Below, piece by piece: positions 1 through 13,922 of a stretch of 64,000 nt of DNA (positions within the stretch are counted from its first letter, which is position 1; every line of letters begins with the position of its first letter). Position numbers and translations under genes: made by a program. Location: positions 3,537,690-3,601,689 of the forward strand of contig NC_063161.1 in NCBI RefSeq assembly GCF_023159225.1, given 5' to 3'. The notes under the pieces were generated by a model. It was not told the origin of the DNA. It did not search any database and saw nothing but the letters and a program-made list of their open reading frames with translations. This DNA comes from Perognathus longimembris pacificus (taxonomy: Eukaryota; Chordata; Mammalia; Rodentia; Heteromyidae).

Positions 1-145
1 TTCTATGGCTAGCCTCTTACAGGAGGAATGGGAAGAGGGGCTGTGTCTGAAAATCAGTGTATCATGTTATTACATAGGGGAAAGCATTTTGAAGAGTGAA
101 AGGACTCTTCTATTGTAAAATGTTTGACATTTCTTTCTTTTTCAG

Positions 146-283
146 GATTTGATGAAGGCACTCCGCAAGGAAATAGATTTGAAACAAATACAGACTCAAA
201 TACAAGGAACTCAGACACGACTCAAATATTCACAGAGTGAACTGGAGATGATTAAAAAGAAGCAGCTTACTAACTTTTCCCGG
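146..283 (+). CDS. SMC1B: SMC1B coding exon (first in window)
   Basis: Forty-six codons, phase 0 at both ends, after a T-rich tract and AG at 144-145, with donor GT at 284. Encodes coiled coil beginning [12 protein letters not shown]. Probably exon 13 of about 25, by counting back from the 3' end. Confidence 0.93.
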
Positions 284-2703
284 GTAATGCAGATGTGCAT
301 AAAATGTGGTGGGTTGGGGTTGGAGGTGTGTCTCAGTTGGTAGAGCAATAGCCAATGAGTGAAAGCATCAGTTACCAAATTTGAGTTCCAGTCTCAGACC
401 TGAAAATGAAAGATGTGGAAATTAGAGTTACAGCACAGTGTGTAAGTTTTCAATAGTATGACTGAATCTATTACATACCACATCCATCTTTGCTTCTAGA
501 ATCCTCCTTGATTGTAAAGACACCTATCCTGTTTTGACCTCACTGTATAACACTAAACTTGCTATATTAAAAAAAAATTCTCTTGTTATTAGGAACAATC
601 TCAACTACAAAGCGAATTACTAAATATAGAGGCTCAGTGTACTATGCTGAATGAAGGAATCACAGAACAACAGCAAAAAATTGAAAAATTTCAAGAAAAA
701 ATAGACAAGGTGATGAATGTTTATATTGACTATTAAACAACATATATGGTTTTAAACTAGAGCAGATTCAGGGCACCTAATGTTCAAGTGCCTTATCAGA
801 ACAATCTCTTTTATTGGGATATGCTGTTGGCCAACTCCAGACACAATGACCAGTATGTACTCCTTTCTGCTCACCAAGCTCCTCGGCCTATGTAAAACCT
901 AAAGCCTCTTCCTTCCTCCCTTGCCTTTGACATTCAGGTTATCTTAATCTAATGTTAATTTGCTCAGTACTTACTCTATAAAGCATCTGTTATAAACTAG
1001 CTTGGCTCTGGCAATGAAGATTGGTCATCTAGCCTTTACTTAAAATGTGGCATGAACCTTTTACCTTTTCTTATTTAATTCATTACACTTTAGTATCACA
1101 CACTGTGCCTCTGCCCTGCACGTGATCACTGGTTCCTGCCTCTGCCTCAGCACACTTATATTTAATGCATATTCAGCTAAAATCTTAAATTTTTTTGTAC
1201 TGGTCCTAGGGCTTGAGCTCTGGAACTGGGGGCTGTCCCTGGGCTTTTGTGCTTAAGGCCAGGGCAGCTCCATTTCTGGCTTTTTGGGGTAGTTAACTGG
1301 AGATGAGAGTCTCATGGACTTTCCTGCCCAAGCTGGCTTTGAACCACCGTCTTCAGCCTCCTGAGTAGCTAGGATTACAGGCATGAGCCACCAGCACCTG
1401 GCTTAAAATCTGAACTTTTAAATTTATCTCTCTCCTACAAATGTACATAATGTTTTGAAAACTTGTTGAAATTAAGTATTATTTTGGGGGGATTTAGCTC
1501 AGGCTAGTAGAACTATGCCCCAGCCCTTTTGCTTATTTTTGAAATAGGGTCTTGATAACTTTGCCCAGGCTGGCCTCCGAGTAGCTGGGATTACTGATGT
1601 GAACCACCATGCTTAGTTTCCTAACTAAGCATGATTCTTAACTCTGTGCTCTAACCTTTCTTTCTTTTCTTAATCTGTGAGAGTTTTTTTTCATGTATAA
1701 GGAATGATTTGTGTAAAATAGCAGTATTTTGTTGTGGCTGTAGTAAATAGAGTCCTTCCAGCTCTATGTTAAACTGCATGAAGTCAAAACATTTAATAAA
1801 GCCAGTTATTAGTTTAACATGTAGTTTGAACATAGTTTAGCATAGTTTATAGGGATAACAGAAGAAAAAGTAGTGACCACAGACAGTAATATTGAAGTGG
1901 ATTAGTTTTGGGCCTAATCTAGGAAAATCTTGGAGCAAAAAAGACTTATATTTAAACATTATCTATTTATTAAAATTCCTTGTTTAACCAGTTGTCTTAA
2001 AATAATTTAAAAGGTTGAAGATGACATATTCCAACAGTTTTGTGAAGAAATTGGTGTGGCAAATATTCGTGAATTTGAGAATACACGTGTTAAACAGCAT
2101 CAAGAAGTTGATCAAAAAAGGTATGTTTACTAAAAGATATTGATGAACAGTTTACATATACATAGAAAGTAACTTCTTAATTTAGAGGAATTGTGCCTGG
2201 GGTAATTTTTATTTACGTTTATTAAGAAAGAATGAGCAGAAATTCATTTTCTTAGAAAAAATTAACAAACCTTAACAAAAAGCAAATATGACTTCTAGTT
2301 CTCTTGTTTGTTTTTTTTGGCCAGTCCTGGGCCTTGGACTCAGGGCCCGAGCACTGTCCCTGGCTTCCTTTTGCTCAAGGCTAGCACTTTGCCACTTGAG
2401 CCACAGCGCCACTTCTGGCTGTTTTCTGTATATGTGGTGCTGGGGAATCGAGCCCAGGGCCTCGTGTATACGAGGCAAGCTCTCTTGCCACTAGGCCATA
2501 TCCCCAGCCCCCTTCTAGTTCTCTTGTAAGGAACACACAATGTTATACGAAGGAGTTGTCATTTAAATGCCTAAATACGATTAATCTACCTAATTGTGTA
2601 TATGTATAGACACAATTTTTTTTATGTTACTGAGGTTTGAACTAAGGGCGTTGCTCTTGCTAGGTCGGTGCTCTACCACTTGAACACATCTCCTATCCCA
2701 TTT

Positions 2704-2750
<47 letters not shown>

Positions 2751-5700
2751 TTTAGTGCTAGGGTTTGAACCAGGTCCTGGCCACTGTCGCTGAGCTGCTT
2801 TTGCTCAAGACTAGTGCTCTACCATGTGAGCCTAGCTCTACTTCTATCTTTTTGATAGTTTATTGGAGATGAGTCTCATTGACTTGCCTGCCTGGAACCA
2901 ATATCCTTAGAGCTCAGTATCCTGAGTAACTAGGATTACAGAGTTGAGCTACTTGTGCCTGGTGTGATCATTACGAAAATTGGAAATGAGCTACATAGAG
3001 TTTTCTGTATGTAAAAGGAACTCTGCTTACCACTTGTAATGCTCGACTTTATTATACTAGATTGGAATTTGAAAAACAGAAAACTCGGCTTAATGTTCAA
3101 ATTGAATATAATCAGAACCAGCTTAAGAAGAAACGGAGCAAGATCAACACATTAAAAGAAACACTCCAGAAAGATACAGAAGAAACTGCTAAGCTAAAGA
3201 AGGTATTTATAATGGGTGGCTTCCAGTTCCTCTTTACTGAAATTAGAACCTTCATTGAGCAGCCAGTTTGAATGCCTAAAGGTGTGTGTTAGTGGGGCGA
3301 TGTCAAGAGAGAAGGGAAGGCAAGAAGGTGCCACAGATGAATCGGGAATGTAGTAGAAATCTAGGCTAGACCCACAGATTTAGACATGGCGCATTTAGGA
3401 GAATAAATTGAAACGTTATGAGAAAGGTTGAGACTCCGGCAGACAGAGCAACAGTGGGATTCTGGAGGGAAAGCCCGAGAGGTGGCACCGTACAGAAGCC
3501 TCAGGAAGTGATGAAAGCTGCTCAAAAGGTGGTCTGGAAGGTCACAGCATCAAGAGCACTTCTCATTGGACAGTGGGAATGAGGCAAGTCATGGCATGAT
3601 CCAAAATGGAAGAGGAAGGCAGTGATAGATAGTGATTGCCAGCATACGCACAGTGGAACGATGACAGAGGTCAAGGCAGCACACAGGCACGAGGAGCTCA
3701 CTTAGATTATCAGTAACACCAGAACGGTTGACCTCATTAATATAAAGGAGTTGTCTACAATGTGTATCTTCTGTGTTTAGGTGGAAGACGACTGTCTCCA
3801 AGAGGTGGATGACCTCATGGAGAAACGGCAGCAATTTATGGACATGTTTGTCATTCAGAACTCTGACACTGAGAAAGCTCAGACTGAGATCGAAGAGGAA
3901 CGGAAAAAGGTTTTGGCTGTTAATAGGTAACTACGAATTTAACGGTTTGAAAGACCTCCATAATACTTTAAATATGTACTCTCAGTATTTATTATCTGAA
4001 TTGAGTGTGTACCCTTTGTTGCTCTTGGTCACACATAAATCCTTCCAAATATTCTAATTTAGGGGAAACCCAAGAGAAGCAATTGTTTAGTGATTTTTTT
4101 AATCTATATATTTAGTTGAAATAGGACTACTTCTGTTTCTCTTCATATTCTTGAAAACCTTGTAGTCCTGCCTTCCTTCTCTCCTTGCCTACCTTCTTCA
4201 CGTTCACTTTTGATTTTGCTTTCCTTTGTTCTTGGTCTTCCTTTGCCCTCTTTCTGGGTTCTGCTTAAGCAGTCACAATTGGCTCAGCTCGTAAACTCCT
4301 CCCTTCATAGTCAGCTGGGGAGTTATAGTAGTTATAGCCAAGTTATAGCCAAGAAACTTCAGGTTGTTATGAAAGCAGTAACTTTTCTGGATTTTTTTCT
4401 TAAGAAACTCTTGGTTTGAAGTTCTAAAATGTAGAACTTATGTGAGGGAGAAATTTAAATTGAAAAAATTATATAGATTTTAAATAAGAGTAATTGGTGC
4501 TGGGTATGACAAAACACACCTATGTCTCATCACTTGGGAAGTTGAGGCAGGAGGAATACACTTTAAGGTCACTGGGGCTATTTGGAAAGATAAATGATAA
4601 ATATGCCCTAAAAAGTGTGTTTTTCCATCCCTGATTGCAGCCAGAAAATTTGTTACTTTGAAATACTTCTTTGTGCTGGGCATCAGTGGCCTGTATCTGT
4701 AATCCTAGCCACTCAGGAGGTTAAGAGCCAAGAATCTCATCTTGAAACCAGTCTAAGGAGACAGATCTGAAAGACTCTTATTTCCAGACAGCCAGCAGAA
4801 AGCTAGACATAGAGCTGTGGCTCAGGTGGCTCAGAAGGCCAGCTTTGATCAAAAAGACATGCGTGCAAATTCCTGACTACAAGCCTTAGCACTTGAACAA
4901 AAGAAATTGAAAGTAAACTTATTTCCTTGGGCTAACTCTTTCTATTCATGGCCTTTCTCTGGAGTGCTGATTTTTTAAGTCCCAAACTCGCACTTAAAGG
5001 AAAATCAGTCTTTCTAGTTATTTTTTTTAGATAGGGTCTCACTATGTAGTTTAGGCTGGCCTTGAACTTGCAATTCTACTGTCTCATCTATGAGAATTAG
5101 AGGTATGTCTAGGATGAAAGGTATTTCCCACCATACTGCACTTGAAAATAATCTTTTCAATGAAAGTTTACATTAGCACATTTATTCTTTGGTGCATCTA
5201 TACATAATATATAAAATCACATTTCAAATCTCTGTATTTAACAGGGATTTGGGAAAATTGCAAAAGGAAATTATAATCATTCAGACTTCACTGGAACAGA
5301 AGCGATTGGAGAAGCATAACTTGCTGCTTGATTGCAAAGTTCAAGACATTGAAGTCGTCCTCTTGCTGGGGACCCTGGAGGACATAATTGATGTGGAGGT
5401 ATTCTAGCAGATAGTATTTTTCTTCTTTTAAATGGTTTCTACAGAAGGATTATCATTTATAAATCAAGTAATGAGTTCACTTCCTTTTGGACAGTGTCAC
5501 CCCTTCCATCCCTCTCTCTCAGTTTTTCCTTCCCATCCCCATCTAGAAAATGATTTTAAAATGTGGAGTTGGCTAGAACTGAATACAGTGTCCTTTGACT
5601 TTCTCCTCTTCCTCTGGCTCTATAGCCCCTTTATGGCTAGTATTTGCCCAAGAGAATGTCCACAGAAAAATCTACTAGGAGCTAGGTGTTGGTGGCTCAG

Positions 5701-8700
5701 CCTACAATCCTGTCTACTCAAGAGAGCACCGTGGTTCAAAGCCAGGCTGGACAGAAAAGTTTGTGAGACTCTTATGTCTAATTATCCAGCCAAAAAAATA
5801 AGTAAATAAAAAGAGGCTCAAAGATTGAATGATATCCTTAAACAAGAGAGCAAAGGGGAGGGCACCCTGGCCCCAGAGTTCAAGCCCCAAGAGCAACACA
5901 CACACACACACACACCACACACACACACACACACCACACACACACACACCCTGCACTTAAATGCTTATAATAGTTTTATTCATAATTGCTAAAGTTTGAA
6001 GCAGCCAAAATAACCTTCCGTAAGTAAACAGGTGAGCTGGTGCATTGAGACATGGGGTAGAAAGTGGTGAACTATCTAGCCATGAAGAGACATGCCAGAG
6101 ATTTAAATCCATATTGAAAGTCAATCATAAAAAGTAAAAAACTACACAGTGTATGATCCCAGGATCACACAGTATGCAATTGCCAAGGACTAAAGGGGCA
6201 TGGAGAATAAATAGTATTTTCCTATACCTAGGTTTTTATCTGCAGATGATTCTAGAGCTGTGGTTTACTGTTCTGCCTAATACCACAGAGGTGGATACAT
6301 GTTTTTCTTTATACATTTGCATAAACCCACATAGAATGTACACCAAGACAGCACTCTAATGTAACTATGGACTTGGGTGATTGTGCCACACTCTGGAGGG
6401 AGACATTGATAGACTCTCCATGTGTGCAGAGGAGAGTCATGGGAAATGTCTAACCTTTCTTCCCAGTTTTGCTGTAAACCAAACCAGTCTGAAAAAAGCA
6501 ATCTAGTGTTTAAAAAGCGATGCCTCTGCCCCGGCTTGTGCTAGTCAGCAGGCCGCACTGTAATCCTGCATGTGTGTTATAAGGGAAGGGTGGACAGGAG
6601 GATGGTTCTCTTCAGACAGAAGCAAGTCTGTCATGTGAGCGACGCCTGCTTCTCCTGGTGTCAGGAGGATCCCACGTTGTTTGCAGAAAGCCACAAAGTC
6701 CAAGTTCTTTTACCAGGGACACTTCCTTGTCAGAAGATGACAGGCCCCTGTGGTAAGTGCCCTGACTGGAATGGTGTGAGCACATCTAACAGTGCCCAGG
6801 TACTGGAGGTGCAGAACGCCCAGAAGAGAGAAGGCACAAGGTACATTCTCCCCCAAAGGGCTGACCTAGTTAGTGGGTAGAAATCATTGTCATACAACAA
6901 TTCCTGCAGTCTGTACACGTGCAGTACACTGGAAACTTCCTTTCCACTGGCAGATGCTGAGGCAGAACCATAGTTCTGACAAGACTCTTCCCTGTGGGGA
7001 GCTTGACTAGATTATTGCTTATCACGTCGCAGCGTGCAGAGGAGGCCTGCTGGGTGATGCTGCCTGGGTCCCCATGTCCCGCCTCACTGACGGGGCCACA
7101 CTGTGAATTGGAGGCCCCGGTTGATGTGCATAGAAATCAAGGTGGCTGCTGTACCAGGCCAGGCTGGAACTCCCATTCCTGCCTCAGCCTTCCACCAGGT
7201 CAAGCCCAGCCATGGAGAGAAGTTGAATACAAACAAGGATAGTGGACCACACAGAGTCATGAGATTTAGAGCTTCTGAGTTACAGTTTCATATTCAAATT
7301 CAACCTCTTCTGTGAGCTAGTTTATCACGAGGTATACTTTGTATAAGAGGTATACTTAGTTCACAGTGATTTTCCTTGAGTTTGTGTGAGTTGGGAACAT
7401 CTAAAAAGAAGGATTTTTCCCCTTATTGGTCTTTGTTTGGATCAGCATTAACTGAATAAGTGATCATTTATTTGTTGGTATAATATGTATTGAAATTGAA
7501 ATACACACATCAGGCTTCGCACTAGGCAATGAAAACAACAGCCAGAAGTCTCTCCTCGGTCTAGAGGGTGGAGCCAGGCAGACAGGCAAAGGCTGATACA
7601 TGCTAAAGAAGACAGAAAGGATGAGCAGCCCAGAGCGTTGATAGCATGGGCTCCCAGCTGTGGATGGCAAGGCCCAGGGCAGCCGGAGGAAGTGGCGGGC
7701 AAGCAGACACGGGGAGGAGGTGGTCCAGGCAGAGGGCAGTGCGCAAGAGTAGCACGCCTGCTTAAGTAGGGAGGCCTGCATGGTGCCCCAGAGTGGGCGT
7801 GAGACACTGGCACGTGTGCCATCGTAAGCTTTTAGTGTGAATGAGATGACCAGCAACTGAGGACAAGTTGAGGCGAGTGAGCACAGGTCCCCGACTCAGA
7901 TCCGAGGAAGGTTTCTCATCTGTTTCAGTTGGGGACTGGAACAGAAAGTACCCGGACAACCACTGACGTCTATGAAAGGGAGGCGGCCATGGAAATCGAC
8001 TACAGCCCTCTGCGGAGTGAGTTAAAGGTAATCCAGAGGTCTGCTGGTGACTAACTCAGAGCCGCATTGAATGTTTAAATCTGCAAGGGGAGAAGGCACG
8101 TGCTCCACAGTGCCAGCGCATAGCCCGGACCGCCATTCCACAGGACGGAGCCACTGGCTGTTTGTGCCCGCACTGCCGCCCTGTGTTTCTTAGGCTTCAT
8201 CTTGAGACTGCATCTAAGGGCACAGTGACTACAGCCTTTTGGGGTACTGCCATTACAAGAGTAGGTTTCCCTGTCAAGTCCCAGCGATTGTCACCGGATC
8301 CGAGTGGAGGCACATGTGTATTCCTGAGCCCACGTCACTGGCCGGAGGGGCGCGGGGAGACAGCCTCCTCCGAGAGGGGGTCCCCCTGGGGGCATGGGCT
8401 CCACAGGCGGGAATGGCCATCAGCCAAGGGCAGGGCCTGTGCTGGAGGAAAGGCAGATGGAGACTTGGAGGCTCCCGCATTTTCAGACGCTCAGATGCTT
8501 GGTGAGATTTTTTTGGACTGTCTGTATCTGTGGCATTCTTTGATACTCAAAAACAGCTTTTATCTTCTCAGTCGTTTTCTACGTAGTGCTCTCTCCCATT
8601 GCATTTGTGTCTAGAGAGAATTTTATCTACCCTCACCTCATGACCCAGAAGAAATATATTTTTGTTTGTTTTCATTTGACTTTTTTTTTTTCCAGTCCTG

Positions 8701-11700
8701 GGCCTTGGACTCAGGGCCTGAGCACTGTCCCTGGCTTCTTTTTGCTCAAGGCTAGCACTCTGCCACTTGAGCCACAGGGCCACTTCTGGCCATTTTCTAT
8801 ATATGTGGTGCTGGGGAATTGAACCCAGGGCTTCATGTATACGAGGCGACCACTCTTTGCCACTAGGCCATATCCTCAGCCCCTCATTTGACTTTTTAAT
8901 TCATCTGAAATTTACATTTGTATACTGGTATGGTTTAAACACTTCTTTTTTAAAATATAATTTTATTGTCATCATTAAGGTGTTGTACAGATGGGCTACT
9001 GTTGAATAATAAGTCAGGTAATGAGTATATTTTGTTTAGACAGTGTCACCTCTTCCTTTGCCCTCCCCATTCCCCTTCCATCCCCGCCCACAAGTTACAT
9101 AGTTTTCCACATAGTGTCTACTGAGTACCATGCCTGCATTTCTTCGTCCTTCTTTCCTCCATTTCTGCCATCCCTTTACCCCCTCTCAAAAGACAAAAAA
9201 CAAAACAAAACCAAAACCAAATACCACCAACAAAAAAAAAATCCATGTTTCCATTTCCTGGAATCTGTTCAACAAATTGTATTTTAAATATTCAGATGTA
9301 TTACACCTGTGGGTTCCTCCCCTAAGGGTAACCTTCAGTCTCACTGTGTGTGAATGCCAGGAGTTGTGAATGTTATCATGCCCCAGTGTATTTTAGATCT
9401 ATAAGCACTTATTTCTTAAGAGTTACTTTGTTTCAAAAATAGTCTTCTAAGTGAATTACACTCTCACTTTCAATCTCTCTGGAAGTCAGCGCTTTCCCAG
9501 GAAGGAACGGCTGTACTTCCCTTTCAGTTCATCCTCTTCTTCCATCAAGTTCCTGGCTAATTAGTAACCCCTCCCTCTGCTGTCTAGTACCTGTTTGCCC
9601 TGAGAAGAGGATTTTTTCCATCCTGTTGTAAATGCCAGTTTCTATTTCTGACTTCACTAAGAGCTTGTCAAAGGAAAAAACTAAGTAGTCGTATCACCAC
9701 TCATCAGTGATCCATAGTGAGTGGTCAGTACTTTCATTGAACAAGGTTTGAAGTGATCTAGCCAGACTAAAAACCAAGAAAGTAAACCGGGTTTCAAAGG
9801 CGATGCATAGAGCACCAGAGCCTGAAAGGCCCGCGTGAGTTGGGAGCTCCAGGCCGTGCAGTGGACCTGCGGCTTCGGGGCCGGGGCTCCCGCAGGGAGA
9901 GCTGGTGGGTGGATGGCGACAGCCCCGAGCGCACACCTGATGTGAGCAGCCCACACAGTCACCTGCAAGTCACTCTTGTTCTTTACTAATGCTAGGCCCT
10001 GCAAAGAGACAAAGAAGTGCAGGTCTACTTGACTCTCCTTCAGGAGCAAATAGCATCCAAGGAAGATATTCTGTTGAAGACAGCAACCCCAAACCTGCGA
10101 GCCCTGGAGAACTTAAAGAACGTCAGAGACAAGTTTCAAGAGTCCACAGATGGTAAAGCTGAATTTATATTTATAGCTGTTAACAAGATCATGTTCCTAG
10201 TGGCTTTGATTTCTGTACCACAGGCCAACAATCTCAACGGATTGTAACTTTGTTCTTGTTTGGTGCTGGGAGTTTGAAATCAGGGCCTCGGGCTTGTCAG
10301 GCTGGCACAGTTCTGCTGAGCCACAGCTCCAGTCCTGTTTTACCTGTTTGTCTGTTTGTTTGTGTATGTGTAGAATAGGGCCTTCCTTCCTACCAAGCAC
10401 ACACCTGTCGTCCCTGGGATCACAGGCACACGGGTTCAGCTTCTCCTTCCATAGAGACCGCGTCTCAGACCTTTCTGCCTGGGTTGGCTGGGACTGCCAT
10501 CCTCCCAGCCTCAACCTCTCATACAGCTTGGGGTAACAAGTGCTCGCCAGTGCACCCAGCTATAGACAGGAGGGATCTTACTAACCTTACCGCGCAGCCT
10601 GGCCTTGAACCAAGATCCTCTCATTCTCAGCTCCCGAGTAGCTAGGGTTACAGGTGTGAGCCACCAGCTCCTGACTTTTTTTTATTATGTATTTCCCTCT
10701 GTAGTCTTATAATTAGGTACTTTTAATATTGAATTACTCATTTGTTTCCCTATAAAATATTCTGCTTGTATTAAAAATAAGCTTACTGGGTTATCTTGGA
10801 ATAGATATTTAACTTTTTAATAACAGCAAAATAGGCATATTCAGAATTTGGCTATTGTTTAGAAATGGTAGAAGACTCAATTGTAAGAGATATTCTCTTA
10901 GAATTAGTAACAGCTGAGGTGTTTTGAAGGTAAATTTAAAACAGTGTAACTGAAATTTCAATTAAAAATATTGTATTCTTTCAAACTTTAAGTGTCTGGT
11001 GGCCTCCAGATAAGGAACATTGATTCTCTCTTAGCTTTTGAGGCCAGCAGAAAGGAAGCCAGAATATGCAGGCAGGAGTTTGAGCAGGTGAAGCGGAGGC
11101 GATTCGAGCTTTTCAGCCAGTGCTTTGAGCACGTCTCCATCTCGATTGACCAGATCTACAAGAAGCTCTGCAGAAACAACAGTGCCCAGGTACCCTCCAT
11201 CCCAAGCGGGCGCGGGGGTTTCGTGGCGCTCACGCTTGTTTGTTGGTGGGAATTAAATGCTACTACAGGCTTGAGGGCCTCCCTCGGGGCACGGCTCACC
11301 GTGTGGCCCGTGCGCTCGAGCCCATCTCTCCACGCTGGCAGCCACGCATCTGCTTTCCAGGCTCTCCTCATGGTGAAATTCCTGTCTGGTACTAATGGTA
11401 CTTCTTTTGTGGTAAAGGTAAGGTCCGTGTGAAGGACCTTGGGAAGACGACTCGCCTCTGGAGTTGACTGAAGTGTCAAAGGACAGGGAAAGAACTGAAG
11501 CAGGACCCGAGTACAAAGATGTTCCTTCCACTGGTGGTCTTTTGGCTGTCACCAGTCAATTCTGCTGTTGATGTCCACAGCAAGTAACTGTGGAAAGCGT
11601 GGAATTCATTCCTGCTCTGCTTTTGCTTCATGTTCTTTTGTGACTGAAGTGATCCCAGAGTAGAGTTTTAGAATATTTTCAGAACTTTTATGTTCTAAAA

Positions 11701-12735
11701 CTCCACTTACGTTCAATCAAGCGGGACTGAAGTGCGCCCCTAACTGCCTGGGCACAGGGTTTATCTGCACGGGGCCGGGGAAGTGTGGAGTTCGTGTCAG
11801 ATGAGTGGACAGGGTGTCCACGACTGTTCCGTCAGGCCTGTGCTCTGAGGTCTCGCTGGCCGCCTGGCCTAAGGGCCAGAACCATGCACATGCAGGAGCG
11901 CTTTCTCCCCCTGCCTCAGCCCAGACAGCCCTGGGCTCTGCGCGTGAACATAGACTAGATACATTATTCACACGTTGTGGTATTTTCCCATCAAAACTGA
12001 CAAAATCCGTTTTCGTCAACCAATATTTATGTTTAAACTATGTCCGCCCTGCAGTTGAAGCCAGTTAGCTATTTTTCTGAGAACAGCTAAAATAAATCAT
12101 GTGTGTTTCAGGCCTTTCTTAGCCCAGAGAATCCTGAAGAGCCTTACCTGGAGGGAATCAGCTACAACTGTGTGGCTCCGGGCAAGCGGTTTATGCCGAT
12201 GGACAACTTGTCCGGCGGGGAGAAGTGCGTGGCGGCTCTGGCCCTCCTGTTTGCTGTGCACAGGTAAGAGCAGCGCTGTCCCAGGGACTTGTGTTATACC
12301 GGGGACGGGCTCTATACCAGGGACTGGGGCTACCCCTGGGCAGAGAACCAGGGGACACATCTGCAGACAATAGGCAGTGTATACCAAACTGAGCTCCTCA
12401 AATTGTTTTACGCCTATAGCAATTTAAACAGCAAACCAAAAGGTCAGGCTTCAACAAATGCTATTAGCAATAAATTGTGACTTTCCAGCTTTCTAGAAAA
12501 TCAAAAAGAAAAAATATTTGGTTTTGTTGTCCCAGGGATTGAACCAGAGCTTCATAAATGCTAGGCAAGCACTCTGCCACTGAGCCATCTCCCAGCCCCC
12601 AAAGGAGTGCTTGAGATGTCCAGAAGGGACATCAAGATGGCCACAAAGAAAAACCAAAATGTCAACTTGTATATTATTTCCTCATCCATAATATTTAGAG
12701 ATCTGCTATTTGCGAAAGAATACCTAAGCAAAGGG

Positions 12736-12787
<52 letters not shown>

Positions 12788-13872
12788 TGCGTGGGGCTTG
12801 ACCTCAGGGCCTTTCTTGCAAGGCTAACACTCCCACTTTGAGCCACAGCTCCACTTCCAATTTTTGGGTCTCACAAGGACTTTGCTGTCTGATGCTTCAA
12901 ACTGCAATGCTTAGATCTCAGCCTCCTGAGTAACTAGGATTCCAGGCATGAGCCACCAGTGCCTGGTTTAAGTATTTCACTTCCTCATGTCCACTGACAA
13001 TGGTGGCCAGTTGTTTTAGTTGCGTGACAGCTGTCAACACCATCCTGTGGCGGGAACATGAGAACACCCGAGTTCGGCAGCTGGATTTTACTAAAGGCCA
13101 CAGGAAAGGCAGAGAGAGCAGGAGGCTCAAGAAAGCAGGTGGGGGCTGGGGAGATAGCCTAGTGGCAAGAGTGCCTGCCTCGGATACACGAGGCCCTGGG
13201 TTCGATTCCCCAGCACCACATATACAGAAAAACGGCCAGAAGCGGCGCTGTGGCTCAAGTGGCAGAGTGCTAGCCTTGAGCGGGAAGAAGCCAGGGACAG
13301 TGCTCAGGCCCTGAGTCCAAGGCCCAGGACTGGCCAAAAAAAAAAAAAAAAAAAAAAGAAAGCAGGTGGCTCTGAACCCACCATCGCCACAGAAAAAGGC
13401 TGCCACTAGGTGGCAGTCCAGGCCTGCATGCAACAGAGTTCCTGAGGTCCAGCACTGTGGCAGGCTGAGATCTAAGGATCATGGTTCAAAGCCAGCCCAG
13501 GCACAAAAGTCCAGAAACCTTCTCTCTCCAAATAACCAGCAGAATGACACACTGGCAGCATGCCTCAAATGGTAGAGGCTAGCTGTGAGCCAAAAACACA
13601 AGCAGAGCATGAGCCTGGAGTTCAAGCCCAGGAGCAGCATTTAGAAAAGGTAGAGAGCTGGGCACTGATGGCTCACACCTATAATCCTAGCTTCAGGAGG
13701 TTAAAATCCGAGGATGGTGGTTCAAAGCCAGTCAGGGTAGGAAAGTCTGTGAGACTCTTCACTCCAATTAACTATCAAGAAGCTGGAAATGGAGCTGTGG
13801 CTCATGTGGTGGAGTGCCAGCCTTGAGCAAAAAAGCTAAGGGACAGTGCCCAGGCCCTGAGGTCAAGCCCCT

Positions 13873-13922
<50 letters not shown>

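Noticed and set aside
5714..5956. Cys/Val-rich 80-codon frame
   Set aside because: Translation of a CA microsatellite plus SINE.
13141..13360. tRNA-Ala-like A and B boxes in many places
   Set aside because: They belong to the left monomer of IDL-Geo SINEs; no cloverleaf-complete tRNA gene was found.
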